NCBI RefSeq assembly: GCF_000002995.4
Contig: NW_025062477.1
Coordinates: forward strand, 2,622,001-2,686,000
Reading direction: 5' to 3'
Source of the DNA: Brugia malayi
Lineage: Eukaryota > Nematoda > Chromadorea > Rhabditida > Onchocercidae
DNA: 64,000 nt
The translations under genes were made by a program, and so were the position numbers. This document shows positions 23,582-36,174 of the stretch, piece after piece. The notes under the pieces were generated by a model that saw only the letters and a program-made list of their open reading frames with translations, had not been told where the DNA came from and searched no databases. How positions within the stretch are numbered: position 1 is the stretch's first letter; each line of letters begins with the position of its first letter.

Positions 23582-26206
23582 TCAGAACATCTAAAAACGA
23601 AAACAATTAGAATAAAACTTTCCCCAGTGATGACTGTAAACTGATAAAAGATAAATGATGTTTCTTCGAGATTTTCTTCCAAAGTAACTAAGCAATATAA
23701 TACTTTCTTAAAAAAATCATAGGTCATTGCCATTATATGTTAAATTTTTAAAAACCAACGATGCAAATCATTTGATATAACAAATAACTGCTGGTTCGGT
23801 TTCCGTGATGTAAACAAGAAAAAAAAAATCGATCAAAAGTCAATGAATAACCAGGTAAGGTTTAAAATTTAAGCAACAAAATAAATCAACAACAACTGAT
23901 CTGTTGCATTTAATCAAATTCGACAGTAACACAGATTTACAGATCATCCAACCCAATCTTTAAAAATCTAAAAGTATTTAATCCTCAAATGAAGTAACTA
24001 TTCCACAGCTAATCTCATTCCTTAACTAGCATTTCCTTTTCTGTCAACAATAAAAACAAAAAAAAAACAAAAAACAAACACAAAATAATGATAATATACC
24101 GTTATTGAATTACCTATCCAAATTACATCTTATTTTAATTTCATTTCATTTCAGAAATTAATTTCATCCATTAAACGCTGGTAAGATTATTTTTCCATCA
24201 ATATTTTCACCAATAAATAATCCATTGGGATGAAAAATTGCAGTAATAATAAGAAGTTACAATCATTCTGAGATTGCCTTATGTCTCGGTACACTTCCGG
24301 TTCACATTTCCGGTTTCTCTCAGAGCAGAAAACCCTCTCACTTCCATTTCTCTCCGTAAACTAATATACTCAAACTTTCTGTTTTCATTTTCTAACAAAG
24401 TGTTACTCCACAAATACTACTTCTATCTCTCTTTTACGTTCCCTTTTTCCCTCTCTTTCCTTTCACTTCCAATCTCTCATTCGTATATTCTCAAAATGCT
24501 TAATTGCATTCCTCCACGTATCAATCCGTCATTATGTTACGGTTCACGTAAGTGCTTAAGTATGACGCTACTCTAACTCACGTGTACTTCTGTAGCACGA
24601 GATAATGGTCGGCTTAACTAATAAACTGCTAACGCACATACCAATATTTGTGGAATAATCGAGATGATGTATGATATAAAAGTATATTGAAAAATTATTC
24701 ATAAAAATTTTTAATTGAAACATTTCAGAGTAAAAAATAAACTATTGCTTAAACTTTTAAAAATAATAGATCTTTTATCTAATTTGTAAATGTTTTAAAA
24801 TAACAAAACATTTGCTAGGTAATATTTAGAAATCTTTCTAATTTAATCATAAGCGTATTATTATGTTGGATTTTCCTTCTTTTTTTTTTTTTTTTTGATG
24901 CTTTGAATGTTTTTTAATTATATAATAAAGCTATTATAGTATCATAAAATATTACAAATGTTTTCCAGTCCGATTTATGTGTTCTTAAAATTATTTTAAC
25001 TAACTGTAATTATTGGATGTTGAAATGAATTTCATTTTATTATATAAGCAAGAATTAACTTTCACAATTAGCATAAACTTTCGTGTCTTACAAAATTTTA
25101 GCACAATTTAAGGATCAAATTTCTCTGAGACAAACAATGTAGTGATTAAATCTATTTCTAATATGTGAAATTATACTATAAATGTATGAATAATAAATCT
25201 CTCAAATTATTCGGCTATTTTCAGTGATAAAATTTGAAAGGAAATTTTCCTTTCACAATAATATTTGCATGATGGATAAGATTGAATGAATGGGTGATTC
25301 ATTTTCATTTAATATCGAATATTAAATGTTTATCATTGCAATGATTCTTTTACGGTAAGTTAATTTTTTTTTTTTTGATTTTTCTTTTTATCTGTAATTA
25401 TAACAATTATAAGTCATAAATGGTAATCATATGACATTATAATCATAAATAATTTCATCATATCACTCGTACTAAAAATATCTAAAAGATTGCGATTAAG
25501 CAAATAATCATGAATCTATCATATTATATTGTATTGTAAATAAAACTACACCATATTAAATCGTATTTTATATTTTAATAATACTACACTAAAAATGCTA
25601 TATATAAATATATCATATCGCTAATCATTATTTGCGAATGAAAGTAATTGATTAAAGTTAGATAAGTGATTGAATTTCAGTATATCTGAATAACATTCTT
25701 TTTATTTTTACACGTAGTATAGTAAATTACTGAATGAAGGAGAAGAAAAGAAAAAACTGGGTGAAAAAAAAAAAAAGAATTATCGATTATCGATTGATTG
25801 AAAATCTGTTATTTCTTTCAACGTAAAACGTAGTATGAAGCGTAGTATAAAATCTAATGTAAAATATGCGGCATTTCTTTTGTCGTAAAACTTAACATAA
25901 GCTTAGCACATGCTTTATATCAATTAAATAAACTTCATAGAATTCGTCATCCGACCTACTTGTGATGCTATGTTGGCCGAATTTTAGTAATGATTTAATC
26001 ATCGATTTTTGCTCTGTAATCAATATATTAATAATCGATTATTAACTGGTCGATCGATTGTTAGCTAATTGTCATTCATTTCAGAATTGTTTTTATCAAT
26101 ACCTGAAAATTATAATTTATGCATTAATATTACTGTTACTTGTATATATTATGTTTATAGCAAGATTAATGGAGTATTACGTACGTGTAACAAGTAATAT
26201 GTGATA
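23582..26206. other. Spacer between the unknown gene and ferrochelatase
   Basis: 2.6 kb of very AT-rich DNA, divergent between two genes. The frame at 24274-24576 is Phe/Ser-rich low-complexity sequence. A T run lies at about 24881. No coding or RNA gene was recognised. Confidence 0.5.
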
Positions 26207-26543
26207 ATGTATGCTATTCAAAATAGTGGAGTATGGTATACTGCTGTTCGACGTATGACTTCATGGATTGCTAATGAAATTCCTAGTGTTATCAATGAGG
26301 AGAGATCAATACCGGTAATCTTTTTTTTAATTATTAGAAATTACTTAACTTTCTACTCTCAATATCTCACTGGGATCATTTCTGATTTATGAGGAAGATA
26401 TATTCTAAGATTATAAAAGATCTATTTGTGAAGAAGATGTTGGGATAAGAGATATATTTGTTGAAGAAATATACTCGAGATATACTCCAAGAGGTATTGA
26501 GATACATTATGAGAGATAGAGATAATATTATTTTTTTATAAAG

Positions 26544-26584
<41 letters not shown>

Positions 26585-29463
26585 CAGCGATAATATTATC
26601 GCTATTTGATTTATTTTTAGTCAGATAACTCCTCCTCAGCTTGTTCAAAAAAAAAGAATACATCTTTTAACCTCCTCCTTTGAAAATTTCTTTCAAATTA
26701 ATGTTTTTTTCTTTCTTTTTAGCAGTTCCTTCTTCCTATCGGGAAATTTCTTACGATTAATTGGTACTAGGTTATATTGATTTGTTATTGTGCTTTCAAA
26801 TAAGTGTCATATTGCACTGAATGTTTTTCGGTAGTTTCGTGGTAGTTTAGAATGAACTGTCATACACTGAACTTTTAAGTCTTATAACCATATGAAATCT
26901 TGTCACCATCGTTATCACTTCACTTCGTTACCATCAGTGTTTACTTCTGATAAATATATCAATCTACGGATTACCATTATTTTCTCTCATATTTCTTCTT
27001 TTAATCATTTACATCCATAAGAGTGACATCATTTAATTCATTTATTTTTTCCACCATATGTTCTAATGCTTATTCCAGGAGTTAAAGAAGAAAACAGGTG
27101 TACTTGTGGTAAATGTTGGTACACCATCTGGTTATGATTATTTGCCGATCAGACGTTTCCTGCGGGAATTTCTCAGTGATCGACGAGTTATCGAGTTACC
27201 CCGAATACTCTGGTGGCCCATCTTGCACTTTTTTATTCTGACAACAAGACCATTCATCGTAGGAAAATCATACAAGTAATACAATGTTTTCAAGAAGGAA
27301 GAAATTTAGATTAGGTGTAGTAGAATCCTTCAACTATTACTCTCATATTTTTATTAGGCGCCGCTCGACAGTGTATAAAATCGGAAATGGATGATAATGG
27401 AAATATTACAATATTTAGATTGATTTGGAATACAGTAGAAGACGAATGTCCATTGCAGACTGTAACCCGTAACCAGTCGGCTAAATTGGCTAATCGTTTA
27501 AGTGATCAATCGGTAATGTTGCAATAGTTGTCGATTTTGGATGATTAGAAAGATGAATAAGGGTAATGATCTTGTAGATGTCATATTCCTAAGCATATCT
27601 TGGTCGTGGATCAGGCTCTGAAGGTTTTTAATTTTATATTATTTTACCTTTAACCTAATATTAGAATTGATTTTTTATTGCTTAGATAATGGTTGATTGG
27701 GCATTTCGATATGGTGAGCCATCAATTGCTTCCCGAATACGTAAATTTGAAAAGGAAGGTATCTTTTTCCTCCTTTTTTTTTCAAACATTCAAACTAAGA
27801 AATACTTTACTTCGCTTGTCGCAAAAATGGTTTAAATGGTTTAAATGAGTTTTAAATGGTTGGATCGGTTTAAATGAGATTTAGCTTGGTTTTAATAAAA
27901 CCATAAGATTCAAAAACAGGTTTTTTAGGCAGAATATTTTTGAAATATGTTGTCGAAATTTTTACAGAAAAAATTTAAGAATTTCAGCGTGCGACAAGCT
28001 TATCATATTTCCATTATTTCCGCAATTCTCTGCTGTTACGAATGCTTCCATTTTCGATGAAGTGTGTTTGAGTTATCTACTCATTCTTTATATAGCTTCT
28101 ATTATTGAATACTACAGATTTCAAGAACAATTTAGTGAAATTCCAACACTGTACATTACCCACATAACAAGTCTCTCACACGAAAAATCTCTTCATTACT
28201 TAACACGTTTTTTTTGTTACCATTTCAAATTTATTGATTTTTCTTATTCGTCGTCAGAACTAATTTTAGACTTGTCGTTGTTTGATGAAGCAGCGTCGTC
28301 AAATGATTTTGTCGGTAGTACCACCATTTTATGATAACGAATTGTACATCAAAACAATTCTTAAGCATCTAAATTCTGCTCTAAAAAGATTTCGAGCACC
28401 ACCACAAGTAATTATCGTTTCATATCATGGAATACCATTGTCATATCAATCTAGTGGTGATCCATATGGGTTCCAGTGCAAGTACACAACTTCACTTTTA
28501 CGGTTTGTATTTGGAATTTGATGAATTAAGGAAATAATTCATAACAAAACACTGAGCAATGTTTAAACTACTTCAAAATTTTGATCTTTGTGGAATTAGG
28601 TAATTTCAGGCAAAGATGTCGAATTTCGAATTGTGAATTAATAACAACATTCCAGTCCCGATTTGGACCCGCAGAATGGTTGAAGCCGTACACTGAAGAT
28701 ACCGTCATAGAACTAGCAAAGTAAGTTTTCAGCTCAGACTTAACGTAATTTCGAATCATTACTTTATTGCATTATAGGCCAGAAAGATTTCAGTAGTTAT
28801 TCATTTTAAAAGAGGAAGAATTTATCAACACGGTTTTGACATATTAAAACTTAATTTAAGGAGAGATCAAATGCTTGTTACGATGCGCTTTTTTTATTGC
28901 TAGGTATTCTTGAAACTGTAAACATCTCTATATTAATAGTTTATTAATTGCTACTATTAACTTGCTATAAGCAATAAAATTTCTATAGCTTCAAGTAGAT
29001 TTGATCTGTTATTTTTGTAAAATGTTTTAGTTTAAGCCGTCTGAACCAGCTTGAAGCATCTTAATTCAGTAAAAATTTTTGTTTTATTTTTTTTTTTTTG
29101 AAATTTTAATGAATTTCTGGTTTTTGAAAATTTTTTTGTAAACTTTGAGGCGTGGAGTGAAACGAATCATGGTAATTGCACCCGGTTTCTTTAGCGATTG
29201 TCTGGAAACAATAGATGAATTGAAACTTCAACTTGCCGATTCTTTTCGGTATGTTAGTTTGTGATTAAAATTTGGCCGAAAAAGTATGCATTTATGTCTT
29301 GTAATTATATCTGTAAATTTTGAATCCCGATTCAACCCAAGTATAACTTTCTAGAAAACATGGTGGAGAAGAATACGTTTATGTGCCATGTTTAAATGAT
29401 AGCACGGAAGCAATCGATATCCTTGAATCACTCTCTCGTAAACACATCCAATGTTTTCTGTAA
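26207..29463 (+). CDS. Ferrochelatase, alphaproteobacterial type
   Basis: Nine exons: 26207-26314, 27079-27275, 27419-27512, 27686-27758, 27988-28061, 28270-28502, 28610-28720, 29150-29248 and 29355-29463, about 365 residues. It inserts Fe(2+) into protoporphyrin IX, the last step of haem synthesis. Exon 1 codes a 36-residue extension (YTAVRRMTSW) that could be a mitochondrial presequence. Family motifs: VLVVNVGTPSGYDYLPIRRF, KLIIFPLFPQFSA, the catalytic His in VSYHGIPLSY with GDPYGFQC, then FQSRFGPAEWLKPYT and the acidic active-site helix APGFFSDCLETIDELK. The SYHGIP plus QSRFGxAEWLKPYT combination is typical of alphaproteobacteria rather than animals (SAHSLP). Both catalytic positions are kept and all phases fit, so a working enzyme is likely. 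Confidence 0.93.
26548..26603. repeat. TA microsatellite followed by an 18-bp palindrome
   Basis: About 15 TA units end at about 26581, closely followed by the perfect palindrome AGCGATAATATTATCGCT (26586-26603). Lies in intron 1 of the ferrochelatase gene. Confidence 0.8.
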
Positions 29464-31760
29464 CTTCTACTAATCAGTAATATAATTTAATAGATCCCAT
29501 TCCAGACATATTTGTAATCTATTAAAAATTCAAACCATTTCAATGTGATTTTATTACTGTGTCCTCTTCTCTTTATCTCTTTGTCTTTTCTATTTGTCAC
29601 TGTGAAAAATACACGAATTGATGTCAAACGAAAATAATTACATCTCCATCCGTTGGCTTATGTCATAACATAGCATAAATTCAATCAAATGTACGGCAAG
29701 GAACTATTTTACGCTACATCCTCATTAATAAATCTTGAAATATAATCATATTCTAGTTACAAACTGATTTACTATAATATTACAATAACGACATTGTAAA
29801 AATGAGTTATAATTTGAATACCTTCTTAATTTATCTGTTCGTTATTCCATATGATTTTTTTCATGATCAAACATGCATTATTCAGACAACATTATAGATT
29901 ATTATAATGTTTGCTACTTACATCAGTTATGTCACTTACGTCATCTGTTATGTTCATACTTCTGGTCATTCTGACCATTCATTACACTTTCTGTCATCTG
30001 TGATGAAGAGCTGTGATATAAATAGCAATGAATCTAATAACAATTCAGTTGCTTTGCTATAAACTATCCATCAGATTTTCGATTTACACAAAAAAAGCTC
30101 TAATCAATCACATTTTATTCAGCACTTTACAGACATACAAAAAGATATTGGAGCATCTGTTAAATGAGGTAATAAAATGACAACAATCATAAACAAGCAA
30201 TCTTATAAGGATTATTTTTTTTCGTATATAAGGATTTTTTCTACAAATTTGGCACTAATATCATTTGGCACTAATAGCCTTTTTTAAAACATTTAATTGA
30301 ACATGAAAAGTGTTTGCGTGTAACTTTAGCTTTAAGTTATGTTTGTTGACAAGAAGATCATCCTCGAAACAATTTGCACTATCATATGAATAGATAATGA
30401 AATTAAAATTAACAAAAGATAAGTGAAAGTCATACTACTAGGTTTCATTTCTAGGTAAACAAAATAAGATACTTAAAAGTAAAAAGTACTATATTGTTGA
30501 TGATAAGCTAATTATGGAAAATGTGAGACAAAAATTCCATCGCTTTACAGAAGTTAGTTATTTTGAGAGTGAAAAAAAGAATCTTCTTTCAGATTTGTTT
30601 AGTTGTTAAGGTTTTATGAATGCCATTTTAAAACTATTTAAAAGCATTCTTAATTACTCTTAATTAAAAGAAGACTTAAAGCAATTTCCTGTATTTTCTC
30701 CTATTTTTAAAAAGTTAAAATAACCGAAAAGTTTCTACAACTAAATGACTAAATGAAGAAATGTGCTTTCTGATTCTTTCACATCTATTTCCACTCCATA
30801 TAAAAATGGAATTCAAATAAGTTTTTAAAATGAAATTCGCAAAAAAAAATATTCAGCTGAATTCATTAATGGCAGTAATGTTATTAAAAGTGATCCAAAT
30901 TGGGATAAGTGGCAATAATAGTATGGATGAAAAAGGTAAAAGTAAATAATTATATAAATAAGAAATTAAAAAATGCAATTTAATTAAAATGTCAAACTCA
31001 TATCATTCCTTAGCAATTCATATTGCACAATAGTTGGATAAATTGCTTATTAATTCAAAAAAAATTTCGAGGTAAAAAAAAAAAGTTCGAGAAATAAAAA
31101 GAAATTATATTCGCTTGAATAATTCGAAAATACAATGAATTTAACTTATCTGAATTAATCTTTCTTTTTTTTTTCCTTTTCTTTCATTCAAATATTTGGA
31201 GTAGAATTTTATTTTTACTCATAAAGAAACGATGAATAGTTTAAGAGTTAATTATTACTTAGAAATTAAATTGAAAAAAGCAAAATTACAATTAGAATAA
31301 AGTGGTAAATGATGTGAAATGCATGAAAATGGGATAAATGATGAATGTATATTTTAAATATTGTTAAATTTTATTCATTATTATTCCAACATTATCATTT
31401 TTTATCTTTCATCTTACTTATGATTAAGGCTTACTTATCACTAATTTTTGTTTTAGAGTATATAATTGAAAATTTGATTCAAAATTTGACCACTGGTCAA
31501 ACACACATCATTATTGTAATTATAATACGATGAAATTGATAAAAATGCTTGCTAAAAGTTCTATTGTGACTAAATAATTTTGTTGTTTAATAATTTTCTT
31601 TCCCTTTTTTTTTTTTTTTTTTTTTTTGATAATTTAAATGAAAATAGCATATTTCAAAATGTTCCAAAATCTGACAAAAGTTAGCAAAAATTCAAATATG
31701 GCAGTAAGCAATGATGGAAAAATGAATTTTGACATGAAATTACCGCTTCAAGTTGCATTA
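29464..31760. other. Spacer between ferrochelatase and the small membrane protein
   Basis: 2.3 kb of AT-rich DNA between convergent 3' ends. No coding region, RNA gene or strong repeat was recognised apart from homopolymer runs. Confidence 0.5.
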
Positions 31761-33482
31761 TTAGCGCCTTGCATCATAATCCTTCTCATCGATATCATAA
31801 AGTTGCTTATAAAGTGGACAACAGAAGCAACACCAACAGGACAGGAAAACAAGCACTGCAAAAAGGATTTATTGATTGATTGATTGATGAGATCAATCAT
31901 CCGATAAGGTTATCTTATCATTGATGAATTGATTCTGCATTTGATGATAAACATCAGATAATTCATCCAGATGAAATTATATTCACTCTATGCCAAAAAA
32001 TTCGATAATTACTATGTCAAATAAAAAACCAAAAGATGTATTTCATTTAAAATTCTATAATCATTTTTTGATAATTAAAAAAAAAAAAAAGTCATTTTAA
32101 TAAATAAAATTTTTAATAATTTATTTTATTATAAGTGGGAATTAATTAAGAAAGCAAAACTTACAAGCTATTAAAATAAGTGAAGCAATAATAATAGCAA
32201 TTAATGCACCAGTTGGAATAGCAAATGGACAACAAGATGGCTTCCATGAGCCTAAATATGGCCATGTACAGCACCAATTGTAGCTATCCCAATCTGTTGG
32301 CTGTGGACAGTAAGCCAAATATCCTGAATTTCCAAGAAAAAAAAAACAACTAACTAATTAGATTTTTTAATTAACATTTTTAATTAACTAAATTAAATTA
32401 AAAAATTACTATTAATTATGATGGACTTAAAACTTAAAAATTATTGCAATTAGAAAATATTATATAGTTAAGACAAAAAAAAAAAAAGTATTCGTAAATG
32501 CTTGAAGTATTTATGATATTAGCTGAATTAATTAGGAAGAATACCGTATCCCGATGGACACCACCAAATTTTTCTGTTACCAAGGCGTCCCTCGATATAA
32601 TGTGACAATGGATTGTGTAGCTGACCACTCACTATATCACCTAAAATAAAGTGACCACTCACTAATCACCTAAAATAAAGTGACCACTCATTATATCACC
32701 TAAAATAAACTGACCAGTCACTATATCACCTAGAATAAAGTGACCACTCACTAATCACCTAAAATAAAGTGACCACTCACTAATCACCTAAAATAAAGTG
32801 ACCACTCACTATATCACCTAAAATAAAGTGACCACTCACTATATCACCTAAAATAAAGTGACCACTCACTATATCACCTAAAATAAAGTGACCACTCAAT
32901 ATGTCATCTAAAATAAAATTTTGCAAATGTTAAATAGAATTATTAATAATCATATTGTTAATGACAATATTAGAATAATTGATAGTTAGTAATATCAATG
33001 TTATAATCAAGACTTAGATAAAGTTATATCAATTGTTTAGACAATTATTCTCATGCCAAATGCAAATATAGTTATATAGATTTTGTAGTTTTGGTTGATT
33101 AGTTAGAAACTTTTCTGGAAATTTACAGTTCCGGTTAAATCAAATTATTATTATAAATTTGTTTAATCAAATTATATATTGCTTTAATTGATCGAAAAAA
33201 AAAAAAAAAAACTTTTTCAATGTTTATAAATTTATTATCTTTACTTCTCTTTATCAAATTGAAAAAATCCAAATAAATTTCGATTAATCGAAATGGAAAA
33301 AAAAGTGATACTAAAATTCATTTAAAGAAAAAAATAATGGAAATTATTTTCGTGAGCAAAAAAAAAAAATTGCAAAACAGTTAATAATTTCTTCAAATTT
33401 AAGATAAATTTTTATAATAAAAATACTTACTTAGTGCAAATATTAAATAGCAGGGCCAAATATAAGTCGGTTTAATCAGCAT
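31761..33482 (-). CDS. Small Cys-rich single-pass membrane protein (Shisa/VOPP1-like layout)
   Basis: Four exons in phase: 33482-33431, 32640-32545, 32323-32165 and 31855-31761, 133 residues. Signal peptide: MLIKPTYIWPCYLIFALS. The short ectodomain is rich in Trp and Cys (WWCPSGYGYLAYCPQP, WCCTWPYLGSWKPSCC). One membrane helix follows (ALIAIIIASLILIALLVF), then a juxtamembrane cluster CWCCFCC, a likely palmitoylation site, and a short acidic tail (DIDEKDYDARR). The layout resembles Shisa or VOPP1/WBP1 proteins, but I see no sequence match that fixes the family. Intron 1 ends at a splice acceptor that belongs to a ten-copy minisatellite (32622-32918). An ATG lies further upstream in frame (33593); the one at 33482 is preferred because it gives a clean signal peptide. 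Confidence 0.75.
32622..32918. repeat. 29/30-bp minisatellite, ten copies, on a splice acceptor
   Basis: Ten units of the form TGACCACTCACTATATCACC plus TAAAATAAAG; three units are one base shorter. On the minus strand each unit reads a polypyrimidine tract, TTTTAG and the first bases of exon 2 of the small membrane protein gene (GTGATATAGTGAGTGGTCA). The copy nearest the exon (32622-32651) supplies the acceptor used in the model. The last copy (from 32889) is diverged. Confidence 0.95.
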
Positions 33483-35220
33483 ATTTTGTTTAATAGATTC
33501 AGATTTTTCCACTGAATTTGATTTGTAATCGAATCTGAAAATTAAGCTGAAAATTGAGAGAAATTCTTTTTTTTTCCACTTCATTTTACCCAATCGATCG
33601 AGAAAATTAGCCCATCTTACAAAATTTATGAAACATTGCTAATATCAGTGTGAATTTTAAGTAAAATTAAATATTTTGCTTAATGAATGAAAGTGCTATG
33701 ATAGAAATTATTCAATGGCTCTATTTTTAATTTAAAAAAAATAAAAAAATAAAATATAATTTACAAATATGAATTTAATAAATTAGCAAAATGAAATATT
33801 CCGATTATCGTTCATTTCAACAAATATGTGATGTAAAGAATTTATATTTTAATCTGTCATCCATAATTTTAATTTATCATCCATATGAAAAATGAAAATG
33901 AATTTATCTTCTGCAATTGACAATTTCGTGAAATTTCAATTTTTCGAATTCTTTTTTTAGAAAAAAAAAAATGATGATGAATGCTTAGTTTAACGCATAC
34001 TGAAAAGAGCAATGAAATAATGTTGAAAAATCAAAAAAAAAAAAAAAAATGGAGTGAATAAAAACACTGATAGTGTTATCAGTGATCAGTTTTAAACTAA
34101 TCAATATTACATGATGATATGCTTAGAAAATTATCATTTCTCCATATGGTTGTAGTGATAACAGAATCATTAATGAACGATGGGAATAGAATCATAAAGA
34201 TAGAATGAAACACAATTTGAAATAAATTTATTATTAAAATAAATTTCTATCTAACAAGTACATTAATGAAGGAAATTGTGAATCATAATAGAATTTATGT
34301 TAAGACTTTTTTAATTAAAAGTAATTAATAAGTAATGAATAGCAATAATAATCTAATGATAATAATAAATAAATAAATAAATAAATAAAATAATAATAAT
34401 AAATAGTCCTAAAGTTATAGGATACTATTTTCATTATCACAAATTAAATCAGTGTTATCAATTTTTGACCTCACTTCATTACTCTTCAATTTTTTGCTTC
34501 ATACATTGAAGATAACGATCTAAGTATTACTATATTACTGAAATAATTATGCTTACCTATATTTCTCTTGTCTTAAGCTTATTAATTTAAATTAAAACAT
34601 AAAATGAATGATACAGTTTTGTTACATCCAATGATAAGTAATCAAATAATATTAAGTTAAAAGAAGTAAGAAAAACAACAAAAAAAAAAAAACGAGTATA
34701 AGAATTATTAATTTTATCCTACAACTTAATTGGTTTAATTAGATTCTCGAGAAAAGTAAACATTCTCGACTGCTTTTATTGAAGATAAACTGATCAGATG
34801 AAATATATCAGTGTAAAATTTGATGATGAAATGAAAATATTGAAAGCATTATGCTAATGCAAACATGAAGAAGCATTGATAGAAGGTCTATTCTATCCAT
34901 ATCAGTGATGAGTAATTCATTTTTTTCATCAATGAATCATACATTCAAAAAGATTAAAGTGTCAGTGCTTAGCCATCAAATGGAATATACAACTTTATTT
35001 ATACATTAATTACGTGTGATACGCCTGCTTTTAACGTTTAAAGTTTAATGTTTATGTAATTACTTAGATAAATGTTTAAGTATGAATTTCTTCATTTGAT
35101 AGCTATTATATTTTCATATTGTATACAAAATTTTTGTTATAGATGAAAAATTACTAAAGACAATGATTTATGACACTTTTCTTTAGCATAAAGGAATTAG
35201 TTTGAATTTAAACAATACAC
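33483..35220. other. AT-rich spacer, first part
   Basis: Very AT-rich with A runs (for example 34038-34050) and an AATA microsatellite at about 34366-34390. No gene recognised. Confidence 0.5.
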
Positions 35221-36174
35221 TTATCAGTTATGTGAAATTAGACAATTAATTAATAATCATTAAATTAATCAAATTGATATTAACTAATCATTAAATTAAT
35301 CAAATTGATATTAAGTTATCAGTTATGTGAAATTAGACAATTAATTAATAATCATTAAATTAATCAAATTGATATTAACTAATCATTAAATTAATCAAAT
35401 TGATATTAAGTTATCAGTTATGTGAAATTAGACAATTAATTAATAATCATTAAATTAATCAAATTGATATTAAGTTATCAGTTATGTGAAGTTAGACAAT
35501 TAATTAATAATCATTAAATTAATCAAATTGATATTAAGTTATCAGTTATGTGAAATTAGACAATTAATTAACAATCATTAAATTAATCAAATTGATATTA
35601 AGTTATCAGTTATGTGAAATTAGACAATTAATTAATAATCATTAAATTAATCAAATTGATATTAACTAATCATTAAATTAATCAAATTGATATTAAGTTA
35701 TCAGTTATGTGAAATTAGACAATTAATTAATAATCATTAAATTAATCAAATTGATATTAAGTTATCCGTTATGTGAAATTAGACAATTAATTAATAATCA
35801 TTAAATTAATCAAATTGATATTAAGTTATCAGTTATGTGAAATTAGACAATTAATTAATAATCATTAAATTAATCAAATTGATATTAACTAATCATTAAA
35901 TTAATCAAATTGATATTAAGTTATCAGTTATGTGAAATTAGACAATTAATTAATAATCATTAAATTAATCAAATTGATATTAACTAATCATTAAATTAAT
36001 CAAATTGATATTAAGTTATCAGTTATGTGAAATTAGACAATTAATTAATAATCATTAAATTAATCAAATTGATATTAACTAATCATTAAATTAATCAAAT
36101 TGATATTAAGTTATCAGTTATGTGAAATTAGACAATTAATTAATAATCATTAAATTAATCAATTTGATATTAAT
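35221..36174. repeat. Complex AT-rich satellite, 64-bp unit in 12 copies
   Basis: The 64-base unit begins TTATCAGTTATGTGAAATTA. Twelve copies are seen, nearly identical. After copies 1, 2, 6, 9, 10 and 11 a 31-base extra block (CTAATCATTAAATTAATCAA and on) follows, which is itself a duplicate of the unit's 3' half. So two unit lengths, 64 and about 95, alternate irregularly. Confidence 0.95.

Noticed and set aside
31638..31883. Plus-strand frame of 81 codons with a hydrophobic stretch
   Set aside because: It overlaps the last exon of the minus-strand membrane protein gene, which fits in phase with signal peptide, helix and tail. The plus frame is a shadow.
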